In this document: one piece after another, positions 33,900 through 45,744 of the stretch
How positions within the stretch are numbered: the stretch's first letter is position 1
Layout of the letters: each line of letters starts with the position of its first letter
Program-made: the position numbers and the translations under genes
Notes under the pieces: generated by a model
The model's input: only the letters and a program-made list of their open reading frames with translations
Databases searched by the model: none
What the model was told of the DNA's origin: nothing
Assembly (NCBI GenBank): GCA_963575745.1
Contig: CAUYUJ010015960.1
Coordinates: 7,501 to 64,572 of the forward strand
Direction: 5' to 3'
From: Prorocentrum cordatum
Taxonomy: Eukaryota; Sar; Dinophyceae; Prorocentrales; Prorocentraceae
DNA: 57,072 nucleotides

Positions 33900-35730
33900 G
33901 CCACCCGCCCAATTGGAGCTCACGGCGACGAACACCGTCCTTGTTTTCCAACTTGAGCTTTATTGACTGCGCGCCGGTGTCCATGGCGAAGACGCGCTCA
34001 GGACCCAAGCCGTCACCCCCGATGGACCCTCGCTGCCACCCAAGCCCCATCGGAGCTCTTGGTCAGCGAGGCGCCGAGTTTGTCTCTGGCGGCCCCGCCC
34101 TCCGCCTTAAGCTCGAGCAGCTGCGTATTGATGTCCCCGCCGAGCACGTACGCGGCGGCCGTGCATCATGGGCCTGGCCTCGAGTCGGCGGACCAGGTCC
34201 CATCAGAGCCCACGGCAGCCGAACTGCCGAAGGTGTCCCTAGCTGCACGCGGGTGGAGCTTAGATCGTGTCCCATCGGCCACTGCCGCAACCCATGCTCC
34301 ACGCACAAGGCCACCGGGACGACGTATTCGTCACCGGCGGTCGTCCTCCACCTGCGGCTTGGGCACCTGCAAGCTGAAGCTCCATTTCGAGCTCGCGCGC
34401 GGGACCCACGTCGCCGTCCCCAGGGGCCCGTTGTCACGTGGAACCCATCGGAAATCACAGCCGCCGAGACGCCGAATGTGTCCTTGGCTACCCCGCCCTC
34501 CGCCATTGACTTTGACGAGCTCCACTCCGGTGTCCACGTCCAATGCGCACTCGAGGCCCGCATCGCTCCACTCGGCCCCTACATGAGGAGGAGGAGGAGG
34601 AGGAGGAGGAGGAGGAGGAGGAGGAAAAGGCCTCCCACTGGACTGGGCGCTCAAGTCCTCGACCTGCGGCGCGTGGGGGGCGAAGCGGAGAACCCTGGCG
34701 ACGTCCCACGCAGTGCCGTACACGCAGCCATCGTCACCCAGCGCCCCGCCCATCTGTTTGAGCCCGCGGTGCCCTGGGTCTTCGCCGAACTGCGTTACCT
34801 GCTGTGTGCGGGGGTCGAAGTGGAGACCCTGGCGGCGTAGGACCATATATACCTCGTTCGCACCGGCCTGCGTGGCCTGCTGCGTGCGAGGGCCGAAGCG
34901 GATGATTCTGGCGACGCGACATGGGATGTCGCACGTGCACGCACAAGTGTTCGCCCAGCAGCTTGACCACCCACGTCAGCCTGCTCTGCCCCAGGCCAGG
35001 TCCTCGCCGACCCGCGTGTCTGGCTGCGCGCGGGGGGTCGATGTGAAGGACCTTGGCAGCATTGCGCGGGTGCTGTACGCGCGCTTGCCATCGCCCAGTA
35101 TCCCGTGGTGTTCCTTGAGGCTTCCCACTCCCAGGTCTTGTCTTCGCCGACCTGCGGGGCGGTATCTATTGCGTGCGGGGGTCGAGGCGGAGGACCATGG
35201 AGGCATTGCTCGGGATGCTGTGCACGCATCCTTCGACGCCCATCACCCTGTCATGCAACATGCGGACACCATTCCCCAGCTCCTCGCTGACCTGCGCGGA
35301 CTGCTACGCGCGGAGTTGGAAGTGCAGGTGTCGGCGTTGCACGAGATGCCGAACACGCACCCGTGGTCACACAGATGCCACAAGTTTCCAGGCGTTGTTT
35401 TTTTCCTACGTGGCCTGCGGCGCGCGCTGGTCAGACGGACCCTGGCGGCGTCGAGCGGGAAGCCGTGGACACCTGCTTTCGTTCAGAACCATGCCCTTGG
35501 GCACCTGCGCGGCCTGCTGTTCACGCAATCCCGTGCACGCACCCTTCGTCGTCCAGCACCGCGCTTGCGCCCACCCACTTCAAGCCGACCTGCCCCAGGT
35601 CCATGCCAATTTGCGTGACCTGCGGCAGGCTGGAGTCGAAACAGGGGATCCTGGCGTCGTGCGGGATGCCGTGCACGTATCCGTCGTCGCCCAGCACCCC
35701 GCCCACCCATTTCAAGCCGTCTTCCCACGT
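33900..35730 (-). pseudogene. Decayed tandem-repeat protein, beta-propeller-like
   Basis: Minus-strand frames show recurring units scattered over shifting frames. One class (35715 to 34640) reads like KWVGGVLGDDGYVHGIPHDARIPCFD, MGGALGDDGCVYGTAWDVARVLRFAP and VEGCVHSIPSNASMVL, about 45 residues per unit. A second class (34560 to 33900) reads like ALDVDTGVELVKVNGGG, FAMDTGAQSIKLKLENK and GGDINTQLLELKAEGG. Both resemble blades of PQQ/NHL-type beta-propellers (DG-x-V-Y-G-I-P-x-x-A; A-L-D-x-x-T-G). No continuous frame survives and a GGA tract interrupts at 34584-34625, so it is a degenerate copy or a set of exons with lost frames. Plus-strand open frames here are shadows. Confidence 0.45.
34584..34625 (+). 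repeat. (GGA)n microsatellite
   Basis: 42 bp of GGA triplets inside the decayed propeller region. Confidence 0.95.
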
Positions 35731-35859
35731 CCTTGTCGACGAGCGTGGCCTGTGGCTTGCGGGGTATCTAATGGCATTCGGCTCATTCCGCCACCGTGCC
35801 TGGGTTGTGGGTATGAAGCCTATTGGATGTTCGTTGGAATGTCATAGGAGGCCTCTCGG

Positions 35860-36480
35860 GGGCTCCTTGGAGGCAATCTGGACGCCTCCTGGGGGCCGTT
35901 GTGGGGCCTCTTGGGGGCCTCTTGGGGGCCTCTTGGGGGCCTCTTGGGGGCCTCTTGGGGTCCTCTTGGACTCTTGGAGCCTATTAGGGGGTCCTCGTGG
36001 GGGTCTCTTGGGGCCTCTTGGCTCTTGGGCGCCTCTCGGGGCCTCCTGGGCGCCTTTTGGGGCGGAAGGCCCGGATGTTCGGTTCGTGTTCCCTCTCGTG
36101 GCTCCCTTTTGGGGCCGTCTTGGGTCCCTCTTCGGTCATTTGGGGTCTCTCTTGGAGGCCTCTTGGGCCGTCTTGGGGCGGTCTTGGGGGCCTCTCGGGC
36201 CGTCTGGGGGCTTCGGGAAGCCGAAACGGCGAGAACGCCAAAGCATTCATATTTTTCATCGGAAAATCAATGACTTTGGCCTCTTAGGGTCATCTTTGGA
36301 GACCTCTTGGAAGCCTCTTGGGGCGCCTTGGAGGCATTTTGGGCCGCCTGGGGGCCATCTTGAGCGTCTTGGAGCGATCGTTCGGCGACTCGGGGCCCCC
36401 TTGGACAGTCTTGGGGGCCTCTTGGGGCCCTCTTGGCCCGTCTTGGGCCCAAACAATTCACGCACAACCGCTTCCCGGAG
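35860..36480 (+). repeat. GGGGGCCTCTTG tandem array and derivative
   Basis: 35905-35965 is an almost perfect 12-bp tandem repeat (GGGGGCCTCTTG); the flanks are degenerate versions (GGGCCGTCTTGGGG). The block from 36205 (GAGAACGCCAAAGCATTCAT) to 36450 is related to 48740-48960 and partly to 38260-38340. Confidence 0.8.
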
Positions 36481-36879
36481 CCCAGGGGAGATTTCGATAT
36501 GTGGGGCCTGGGCCCCTTACAGGTTCCTGAGGAGCGGGGGTTGAGGCGTAGAGGATTGTGCAAACTTGAGGACACGCCCACTCCGTGCCCAGAGGCACGG
36601 GGGCGGATGCCTCCTGCTGTGGCCACCCCCATCCACGCAGGGCCCCGTCAGCAGCCGAAAGACGATCGAACAGACGGTCAACGACCCTGGTCGCAGCACC
36701 GCCCACGCGGGGCCACGCGGCAGGCGTGACGCGCGACCCGAGCTGGGGTCGACAGCTCCTCCGCGCACGGCCCCGCCAGCAGCCGAGGGACGTCCGACTG
36801 CACGGCCCGCGGCCCACCTCCGGCCGCGCAGTCCACGCGAGGCGCCGCCACTGGTGGAGGGCCCCCCCCGAGAGCATCT

Positions 36880-37060
36880 GCAGAGGCAACGAGTGGATCA
36901 ATAAACTCAAGGAGGCCAGCGACAACGACTTGACCAAGGCCAAGGTCAAGAGCAAGGCCAAGTCCAAGCCCTTCAAGGACCCACGGCGGTTGAGCCGAAG
37001 CGCGCCCCCTTCGAGGAGCGGGGGCGGCAGCATCGCCCGCCTGGGGTTGTGGCACCCCCA
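36880..37060 (+). other. Coding-like fragment, unidentified
   Basis: The frame encoding NEWINKLKEASDNDLTKAKV, then KSKAKSKPFKDPRRL, has a balanced, lysine-rich composition unlike the surrounding repeats. It could be an exon or a decayed gene piece. No family recognised; no splice sites can be asserted. Confidence 0.3.
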
Positions 37061-37094
37061 GGGTCCCTGGTCGAGCGCGCACGGGCAACCCGCG

Positions 37095-37262
37095 CGGTGA
37101 GGACGGGCACCCTTCTCCCGAGGGTGCCCTTGCCTCCTTGCCTCCTCGGCCCACCCTTGGCCCGCTTCCGTTTGCCGCGCCCCGCTCGGGAAGGTTCGAG
37201 ATGGCCGTCCAGGGCCCTTGCATCCTTATCGCGCATCCTTCTGATCCGGGTCGACTGTAATG
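37095..37262 (+). repeat. Dispersed 165-bp repeat, copy 1
   Basis: CTTCTCCCGAGGGTGCCCTT, GCCCTTGCATCCTTATCGCG and CATCCTTCTGATCCGGGTCG match 55682-55842 in order and orientation. Confidence 0.75.
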
Positions 37263-37587
37263 GTCTTTTGGAATTTCCTTTCTGCGCCTTGGTCGTGCGT
37301 TGGAGACACTCTGGGGATCTCGAGGGGCGCATTGGGGGGCTCGTTTGGGCTTCTGCGGCCCGCGTGGGTGCGTCTCGGGGCCTCTTGGGACCTCTTCTGC
37401 GGCTCTTGGGATCATTTTGGGAAGATGAACGTTCAACGGTGCTGCCCTGCTGCGTGGATCGGCGGACCCTGGCGGTGTCGCGTGGGGCCCCCGGAACTCG
37501 CCTGCGCCGCCCGCGTTGCCCGCCGCCCAGGGTCGCCGTCCCCTCCCTCCTACGTACCTCTATCCCTCCCGGCCCCTTCCTTGCCAA

Positions 37588-37630
37588 TCCCTCCTCCTCC
37601 TCCTCCTCCTCCTCCTCCTCCTCCTCCTCC
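37588..37630 (+). repeat. (TCC)n microsatellite
   Basis: About 43 bp of perfect TCC. Confidence 0.95.
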
Positions 37631-38696
37631 GTCGCCGCCCCCTGCAAGTTTGACAGTCCGCCCTCGAAGGCAGGGAAAGAGGTCCTCCCCAGGCTGGCAA
37701 AGGGGGCTGCCCGCAAACAGCTGTGGTAGATTCCCGCGGGCTTGAAAGTTGAATCGTGCCCAGTCGTGACCTGATCTCCACGGGCTTGCAGCTCAGATCT
37801 TTTTGCCTGTTGCTTGCCCCCCTCGGCAAGGCTGCGGCGCTGAAGGCCCGCTTCGGCGAGACCGACGCAGTCGTTGTGGGGGCTTTGGCCAGTCCGCCGA
37901 GCTTTGCAGGGCCCTCGGAGGGAATTGGGTGGCCCCCGTGGAAAAAAAAAGGGAGGGAAGGAGGCAGGGCCGGAGGGGTGGGAAGAGGGCAAAGGGGGGG
38001 ACAGGGGAGAGGTTACGTTGTCTCTTTTGGGGACGTTGCCTGTCCCGAAAATGGGTGTATTTTTTTGCGCCCGCGCGGGCCCGATGCGGACGCGACGCTG
38101 ATTTGGCATAGGGTCGACGCGGGTTCGGCACGGGCGTTCCCTCTGGCGGCCTCCGGCGCGTCCTTGCGGCCAGAGGGCGGCTCCCGTCGGCCTTTTGCCC
38201 TGCGGCGGTCCCCCCCAAGGCACCCGGCGGTCCTTTGGGGCTGTCGTGGAGCCATTCTGGAAGCTCGGGCAGTTTTGGGGCCTGAGAGTCGAAAAAGGGG
38301 AGAACGCCAAACCAAAGGAAACTCAATGAGTGTGGCCTTTGGAGGCGAATTTGGGGGCCCTCTGGCTCTCCTGGTTTTTCTGGCGGCACCCAGCGGTTCT
38401 TCTGGGCGATGGTCCTGTTCGTTTTTAGGCGGCGGTGGCCAGAGCCCCGTGCGTGCCGCAGCCTCGTGGAGGCAGCGGGGGAAGCCGGCGCCGTCTGCGA
38501 GGGGTTGGCTCTGTCGATGGAGCAGCCTCTGCCAGCATTTGCTAAGGTTGCCAGTTGAGGCGAGGCCATGAGCCACTAGAGACTCAGAGACAAGCCAGAG
38601 ACAAGGCGAAACGAGCTGAATGATTTTTGCCTCCTGGAGGACTATTTGGGGAGCTCCGTGGAGGAGGACGGGGTCGAGCAAGGGCGGAGCGGAGAC

Positions 38697-38700
38697 GATC

Positions 38701-38740
<40 letters not shown>

Positions 38741-38815
38741 CAGAGCGGCGGCGGCGGCGACGACAAGGACGACCACGACCACGACCATGACCACGACCAC
38801 GACTCAGACGCAAAA
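38697..38815 (+). repeat. (GAC)n and (CGACCA)n tract
   Basis: GAC triplets then ACGACC hexamers; frames encode poly-Asp or Asp-His runs. Confidence 0.9.
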
Positions 38816-38819
38816 GTTT

Positions 38820-39930
38820 TTAACGCACGCTGATTGGGTCGGCGGATTTGTAGCGTAGGCCACGTGTACCAGCCCAGGTTGGTTTTGCCCGATGATCCGC
38901 GAGGTTCGGGTTCGCGTGGCAAGCGCCCGATTCGTACGGTATTCGCACGAATGTGTGACTTGTCTTGGGCGGGTTGGATGAGGACCCTTGCTAAATCCTT
39001 CAGCTTCCGTGTGGTGAAGACCGAAAGCGCTAATGACGATCGGGTATCACCAGAGGTTGTCCCCTACCCCATTCGAGCACTTGCCCGAAGTTGAGCTCTG
39101 ACCCCGCATTATATCTTCGGCGTGGGGGCGCCAGCTTTTCACGTATACGTGCTTTGCTGGCAGGCCAGTCCTGGACCGACGATTTGTGTGCACGATTTTC
39201 TGGCCAGACCGCCAGGTCTACCACACCGTTGCGTACTGTTTGCAGCATGGGCCAGGCCGGAGCAAATGGACAGGTCGCGCCCGTAGGTCCAGGAAGTTGA
39301 ACGGTTCGTTTTTCTCTGCTCCCTCGTCCTCCTCCTCCTCCTCGTTCTCCTCCTCTTTTTCCTTCTCCCTCCTCCTCCTCCTCCTCCCTCGTCCTCCCCG
39401 AGGGTGGGGGCCTGGCACCTGTTCTCATGGTGTCAGCGCCACACTCTCCCCGGGGCACACTGTCAGTGTCAATTGCATGCGGCGGCTGGGGGCAGATCGA
39501 CCGGCTTTCGTCGTTCTTGCACCAGCCACGTGGCACTTTGCCCGTGGCAGCGGCGCGTTAGCTCGGCCCGTGATCTGGAGATGGTTACCAGGCACGGGGA
39601 GTGTGCATTTGGTTGAGAGGCGGGGCCATGTGGTCCGTAAGTCCCTTGGGGCCTTGTGTCCGCCCACCCTGGGGTACAAACCTTGTTGCACATGCCATCC
39701 GATTCGGCAGGGGTGACGGTCGGGAAGTACTGCGCGGTGACGCGGTGAACCGGCTGTCCCCCTACGCACCACGCCGTTTCGTTTGGGCAGCGAGTCGCTG
39801 AGCGACGATGTATCTGCCTTTCCCCTGACCGTCGGTGCTGGCTCCTGCGGGCCCCTCCTCCTTTCTGGGGGGCCGAGGGTGACGGTTGAGCCTCGCTCGC
39901 CGTTCACTTCTTGGATCTATGTCACCCATG
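38820..39930. other. No recognised gene
   Basis: Mixed-composition DNA with a TCC/CTT tract at 39326-39396. Several 60-170-codon open frames exist on both strands, but none resembles a known protein or has supporting context. Confidence 0.5.
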
Positions 39931-40362
39931 ACCCTCCTCCTCCCTCCTCCTCCTTTTCCCTCCTCCTCTTCCTCCTCCTTTTCCTCCTCCTCATCCTCGT
40001 CCTCCTCCTCCTCCCCCTTCTCCTACGCCCCCTCCTCCTCCTCCTCCGCCCACTCCTCCTCCGCCTCCTTTCTTCCTCCCCGAGTGCGCCAATCGGCGTT
40101 CTCAAGACGTACCCCGCGGAACCGTCGCACGGCGCCCCCCCTGGGGGCCGCGTCGGCTCCACCGCGGGGCCCCGCGGGTCATCTCGGTTGCTTGGGCGGC
40201 GCCGTGGCCCGCTGGTCTGCGGCGGTGGCCGCCCGCCGACTCCAGGCTCCGCGGCGGGCGCAGCTCTTCAAACCTCCTCCTCCTCCTCCTCCTCCTCCTC
40301 CTCCTCCTCCTCCTTTCCTCCTCCTCCTCATCCTCCCTCCCTTCCTCCTTCTCCTCCTCTTC
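39931..40362 (+). repeat. (TCC)n tracts
   Basis: TCC/CTC tract at 39931-40078, about 195 bp of GC-rich unique sequence, then TCC again at 40275-40362. Confidence 0.95.
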
Positions 40363-40373
40363 CACTTGCTCCA

Positions 40374-40620
40374 TCTAGGCCCCCCAGACGGGGTCGGAGT
40401 AGATGCGGTCGGATGATCGCGCCGCATCGCCGATGTATCGACGATGCGGGTCGATGTGGTGCCCGATTTGCTTCAGGCGGACGTCGCCGATGCATCGCTG
40501 GTGCATCGCCGATGTATCACCGACGCATCGCCGATGCATCCCCGATGCGTCGCCGATGTATCGCATATGTGGGGCTATCTTCCGACCCCATCTTCTCCGA
40601 TCCTATCCAGGAGGCTTTCA
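40374..40620 (+). repeat. CGATGCATCG iteron element, copy 2
   Basis: Opens with CTAGGCCCCCCAGACGGGGT and CGGAGTAGATGCGGTCGG and closes with CTTCCGACCCCATCTTCTCC and CCAGGAGGC. The interior carries at least eight GCATCGCCGATG-like iterons. The ends form imperfect terminal inverted repeats. Confidence 0.75.
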
Positions 40621-40728
40621 CTATACTCAATCTTCTTTACATAATTGAGGGCGGCCCGTGCGTTTTGCCTGAGACTCCCTCACCTTGCATGATTCCGAAG
40701 CGTAATCAATTGACTGCAGCTTCGCAGA

Positions 40729-40985
40729 TGGAGGGCGGGCCGTTTTCAAAATGTGGCTCTCGGCTTCGCGCGGTGCGCACTCTTTGTAACAATATGAAAT
40801 ACTTTCACGGATTCGGGGCGGGTGGTTTTCAACATGTGGTTCTCGCCTTAGCGCAGCGCGCATTTTTTCGGTTTTCAAAAATGAGCGAGAACTTCACGGA
40901 TTGAGGGCGGTTCCGTTTCAAAGCGTGGCTCTCGTTTTAGCACGGCGCGCATTCGTTGTAAACATTTTCGAGGGTTTCACGGATT
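40729..40985 (+). repeat. Minisatellite of about 85-90 bp, three units
   Basis: Units begin GGAGGGCGG/CGGGGCGGG/GAGGGCGG, contain TTTTCAAAATGTGGCTCTCG-like blocks and end TTTCACGGATT; starts near 40729, 40813 and 40905. Confidence 0.8.
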
Positions 40986-41306
40986 CCCATCATCAATGTG
41001 GCAAGACATTGTGTTTTGACGGGATTCACGAATATGCGGGTGCAGCAGTTCTGTTGATCCGTTGCGTTGACGTCCCAGGAATGATGTTCGGGCGCGATTC
41101 AGGATTGTCAAGACGCAACAGTCAGGGTGATCCGTGGCGTTGTATTCCAGAGAACAATGCTTTGGCATGTGCTAGGGTCTTCAAACGGTTGTCATCCAAA
41201 GAGGCAGTTCCTCCAATGGAAATGAACCTGTGTAGGGGCCTATGAAGAGGGAGTTTGGAGGGAGGTTTTATTCCAACGGCGTTGGTGACCCTTGGGTTTA
41301 CACTGG

Positions 41307-41500
41307 TCCTCCTCCTCCTTCTCCTCTTTGTTCCTCGCTCCTCCTCTTCGTCCTCCCCCTCCTCCTCCTCCTCCTCCTCCTCCTCCTCCTCCTCCTCCTC
41401 CTCCCCCACCTCGTTCGTCCTCCTTCTCCTCCTCTTACTCCTTCTCCTCCTCCTCCTCCTCCTCCTCCTCCTCCTCCTCCTCCTCCTGCTCCTCCTCTTC
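41307..41500 (+). repeat. (TCC)n tract
   Basis: About 190 bp of TCC/CTC triplets broken by CCCCCACCTCGTTCG near 41402. Confidence 0.95.
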
Positions 41501-42461
41501 GGCAGTGACCACATTGTCGAGGGGAGCAGCGTTTTCTGATGCCTCTCTGGAGGGGATCTGGCGGGAGGAGGCCCGAAGAGAGGACTACGGACAGTGATGG
41601 GAACGCTGGACGAGGAAGGTTTTGCAAGTGAGCGCCCCATGAGGAAAACACCTGCACACAATGTGGTCCCACACGAGAGGGCCCCACGCGAGAGAGTCCC
41701 ACCTTATAGGGTCCCACGTTTTTGCGTCACGGTAGATCTGGTCATGCATGATAGGGTATGGCCTCGTTCTCCCTCTTCCTTCGTCACATGGACGAGGCAA
41801 GATCCGCAATGTCTCGCCCGAAGCAGGCTTGTTCGGCTCCTGCTTTTCGTGCTCCTCTTCCCCCTCCCGGGCTCCTACTTCTCCTGGGCCTCCCGTGCTT
41901 GTTCTTGCCGCTCCCAGTCTGTCTTCTCCTCCTCCTGCACCTCCTCCCGCATCCATCTTCCACCGCTCCTCCTTGGTCCTCGATCCATGCTCTTTGCTGT
42001 GTGCTCCCTGCTCCTCGCTCCCCATTCTGTCGATCCTCACTCCCTCTTCCGTACTCCCCACTTCGCACCTCCTATTTTCTTTCCTCGCTCCCATCTCTCC
42101 TCCCCTCCGTCCCTCCACTACCTCCCCGCCCTCACGAGGCTCGCCGCAGACCTGCTAGACCTCGCTGACGCCTTCGGAGTGAGCTCCTTCGTGCTGGCGG
42201 CGCCAGAGGCCGGCCATTCAGTGCACATTCCTCAGGGGAGCGTCTTGTCATGTCAAAACCGGTCGGTCCACCTCACCCCTCAGCTCGTTCCATCCTCATT
42301 TCCTCTCCTCCCTCCCCTCCCCCCCTCCGTCCTCCCTCCGCGTCCCCTCCCCCCTCCCTTCCTTCTCCGTCCTCCCCAGTTCTCCTTCGTCCTCCTGCGT
42401 CTGCTCGTTCCCCTGCTGCTTTCCCTCCTCTCCTCTCTCCTGCTGCTCCTGTTCTTGCATC

Positions 42462-42484
42462 TCCGTAGCCATTCTGGGTCTAAG
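42462..42484 (+). other. Relic spliced leader before second LINE fragment
   Basis: 23 nt align to the 22-nt SL with two substitutions and one inserted T (TCCGTAGCCATT, C, TGG, G, TC, T, AAG). A long pyrimidine tract precedes it, so the relic also resembles a splice-acceptor context. The in-frame ATG of the coding stretch is at 42521. Confidence 0.75.
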
Positions 42485-43690
42485 GAGGTCGAGGCGGCCT
42501 CTAAGGCCAAGCAGGTGGCGATGGCGGCCGTCGAGCAAAAGCTCGTGTCAGTCGTCAAGCACCGCGGGGCCCTCGCCAAGGCTAAGTTCGCACAGGCCGA
42601 GGCGGCCAAGAACCCGGGGGAATGTGTTGCCGAGCTGCGAACGGGGGTCGCTCACACGAACCTGTTCAACCCCAGCCAGTTCCGTGCTGGAGTGCGACCG
42701 GACGAGGAACGTCGGGCAGGGGAGGCGGAGGACGCCGCCGCCACAGCTCGAGAAGTACAACCTGAAGGAGCTCGTGCTGATCTTGCTGCGGGTGCTGCGG
42801 GTGCTGCTGGGCGTGCGCGCGCCCCGCCCGCGGCGCAGGCGCCCCCAGCTGCGCCTGGCGCAGGTGGAGGCGCGGGCAGCGCCGCTAGCGCAGCTGCGGG
42901 AGCGCCAATCGCCGCTGGCGCCCTCAGCACTGCAGCAGGGCCCCGGCTCCCTGGCCCCAGCCCCCACGACATGGTGAACTTTGCGTCGGTGGAGCAGCAG
43001 TTGCACAAACTCGTGGAGACCGACCTCGCCTCCTTCGAGGACAACGGCGCCGTTAACATGGAGCAGGGGAAGCGCATGCTGGCGAGTCCTAAAGACATGT
43101 GCGACGGGAGTGGCATTCCCGTGGGTGACGCCAGTGAGACGATCAGCTATGTAGGTTGGTGATGCTACTGATTTGTTTGAGCTACGTGACCTGCGCAAGC
43201 GAGCTGCCGAGACGGGGCTCGATCCTGTCCACAACAAAGAGTACAGCGAGCTGGTCCAGCGCGCCGCCGATGCCCGCGCCAGCAAGCGAGCCCGCCGTGC
43301 GGTGGTCCAGCAACAACCCAGCTACGTTGCCACATTCCGTCAGACTGCAGTCCACCAGCTTGCAGCTCTCCCAGAGGCTGCGGCTGGATATCACGTCGTG
43401 GTCTGCTATGGCTACGGGGCTCGCAGCTGGCAGATGTCTGCGGCCGATGCGTTTCTGATTGCTGAGCATCGCGCTCGGCGCTCTGATGTTCCACGTGCCA
43501 AGGAGGTATCCAGAGTTTTTTTTGTCTCTACGGTCCCAGCATTTCCAGCCAGCCGTCGATTCTCCTGGCGGAGGCACGCACGGCGACGGTCCTGCCCTAG
43601 CCTGGAAGGGCTTTGCTTTCCAGATGTTCTTGACCCATCCGAGCTGCTTCAGATTGGCTCTGATACATGCATGGTGTTTCTTGAAGTGAA
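42485..43690 (+). pseudogene. Degenerate second LINE: ORF1-like and EEP fragment
   Basis: From ATG 42521 the frame runs as a helical, Ala/Lys-rich protein (MAAVEQKLVSVVKHRGALAK), a Pro/Ala linker, then MVNFASVEQQLHKLVETDLA and IPVGDASETISYV. A 4-nt GGTT duplication at 43154-43157 shifts the frame; correcting it joins to GDATDLFELRDLRKRAAETG and a basic ASKRARRA. Then GARSWQMSAADAFLIAEHRA resembles the ADVILLQEHRL strand of a LINE EEP endonuclease. After another shift near 43500, SPGGGTHGDGPALAWK resembles the next EEP segment. No reverse transcriptase follows, so it is 5' LINE material, broken. The ORF1-like part resembles ORF1 at 4583 in layout rather than in clear sequence identity. Confidence 0.55.
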
Positions 43691-45429
43691 GTTGTATGGA
43701 TCTTCCGCGGGGGTCGGGGCGCGTTGCCTCGTCGCGCCCATCGGGTGATTTGTTAGTTTACCGCGGCATTAGATGTTCCGTCGCCTTTGATGGGTGACGC
43801 CGTCATTGTACCCGAAGTCCTTGCTGAACCTGGATGGTTTGAACTTGCCAGGGCCCACGATTGCGTCCGTCTGCGTAGATCCTGCGCGCGCGGGTAGCGA
43901 GACCACGATTTGCTACCTCACCTGTTTCGCACGCATGACGGGGCCAGCGCGGTATGATTTGTGCGACCTCTCCAACACGTTTGAGGCTGAGGCTCCGATG
44001 GGCTCAGGTTGCGGCAGTGGTCTGTTCATGTAGTTTCGATCAAGATGGCTAGCGTCTTGCAACCAGCTACTTCGCACTGCCAGTACGGAGTACCGCATGA
44101 GTGCGCATTTTGCCGATGCCGGTCATTGCCTCTCTTTCCCCGCAGCGATGTGGCGCAAACAGCACCATTCCGTTGGCCCGGGGGCTTATTGTGAAGCTGC
44201 AGAGTTCGGGCCGTACTTTGTTGATGCGTACCAGACGTATCAACACGCGCTCACGTTGGCGAGCTTCATGCAGCCACGAACTTGATGTTTGGGTATGCGA
44301 AGGCATGTGCATAGTGTTGCGCACATGGACTGCCCTCATCTTTGTCTCGTCTCCAGCTTGGGCCTGGTCGAAACTTTCAGGATCCCAGCTTACGCACGCG
44401 ACGTGCAGCCTGTGATAATCGAGCCCAGCGGTCACAACAACATGCGGCCATTTCTCGTTTCCTTCTACCGCATAGGAGCAGCAACCTGCCGCATGTGGCG
44501 TTTGTTTGGACATATGTGCAGAGTGTGACCAACAAGCCGCATTGCCCCGCCCATGACAATCGGCACAGTTTCCTAACAGAATGATTGCCTTTCGGGCACC
44601 CGTAGAGGTGACCTGAATAAGTCAGCACCGACAACATCGCAGGTTTCACATCCAAAACGAACCAGTGCAGGTCACTGATGACTGCAGATGCCGCCCTTTT
44701 TCGGACCGCCTGGGGGGAACGCCCTCCAAGGTTATCGTTGGCGGGGTGCTTGACACCCCTGAGGTTCGTAGTGGACGGTTTGTGTTTTGTGGTGGGGTGC
44801 CGTTCCCCACAGCTATGGCCAACACCCTGTCCCGCTCGAGCCCTGCACAGCTATACCCCGGCTGGCAGTCAGCCAGCGGGAAAGCTGGATCCAGGCGTAT
44901 GTTATTTTGCCGGGCCTCGGCACCGTTCCGCACAACAACGGCATACTTCTTACATGGGGGATACCAAGAGGAGGAGGGGAAGGGGTAGAGGGACGGGGAG
45001 TGGGACGAATGATGATAGTCAGGAGGAGGAAAAGGAAGACTAGAATAACGAGAAGGATCAGGAGTAGGATTGTGGAGAGGGCGAACGAGTATCCTCGACC
45101 AGGCCTTTGGCGGTACAGATCGAATTTTCCAGCCACGTGGATCGCAGTGGTTCCGTCGCGGGTTCCTGGGCATGACAGGCTAGAGGAGGAGACGGCGGGG
45201 TAGAGTGCCGGATAGGGCGTTTTTCTTCCGCTCAATTTTCCCCTTTGCTTTTCCCTCCCGTTCTCCGTCCGAGGCCTTCTCGCTCCCTTTCCTTCCCCAA
45301 TTCCACTATTCTCCCTCCACCTCCCCCTCCACCCCGCCCCCCGCCTTCTCTTCCCTCCCAAACCTCGCTCCTCTCCTTGGCATCGCACTGGGCATGGGCC
45401 CGAAGGTCTGTTGTTGGTCAATTCATTCC
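43691..45429. other. No recognised gene
   Basis: Moderate-GC unique DNA with scattered short open frames on both strands (for example minus 44067-44513). It could include further decayed retroelement sequence, but no motif supports that. Confidence 0.5.
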
Positions 45430-45595
45430 CTCCTCCTCCTCCTCGCTCCTCGCTCCTCCTCGCTCCTCCTCACTCCTCCTCGCTCCTCCTTTTCCTCCTC
45501 GCTCCTTTTTGTTCCTCCTCGCTCCTCCTCCTCGCTCATCCTCCTCGCTCCTCCTCGCTCCTCCTCCTCGCTCCTCCTCGCTCCTCCTCCTCCCC
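45430..45595 (+). repeat. CTCCTCG/TCC tract
   Basis: Repeated GCTCCTCCTC words, a TCC-derived higher-order array. Confidence 0.9.
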
Positions 45596-45744
45596 GGGCA
45601 TCCCCCGGGAGACCGCGGGCGGCGCAGAGTGGCTCGCCGAGCTGGCGGCGCTGCTGCCGGAGGCGCGGTGCCCGGGCCTCTGGCGCGGACCTGCCGCCGG
45701 CGAGGGCCACCGCTTCTCTCTCCCGCCCCCCCCCCAAAAGTTTC

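Noticed and set aside
43408-43420. ATGGCTACGG, a partial minus-strand SL match
   Set aside because: Only 10 bases match and the rest of the SL is absent; it is in the EEP-like coding fragment.
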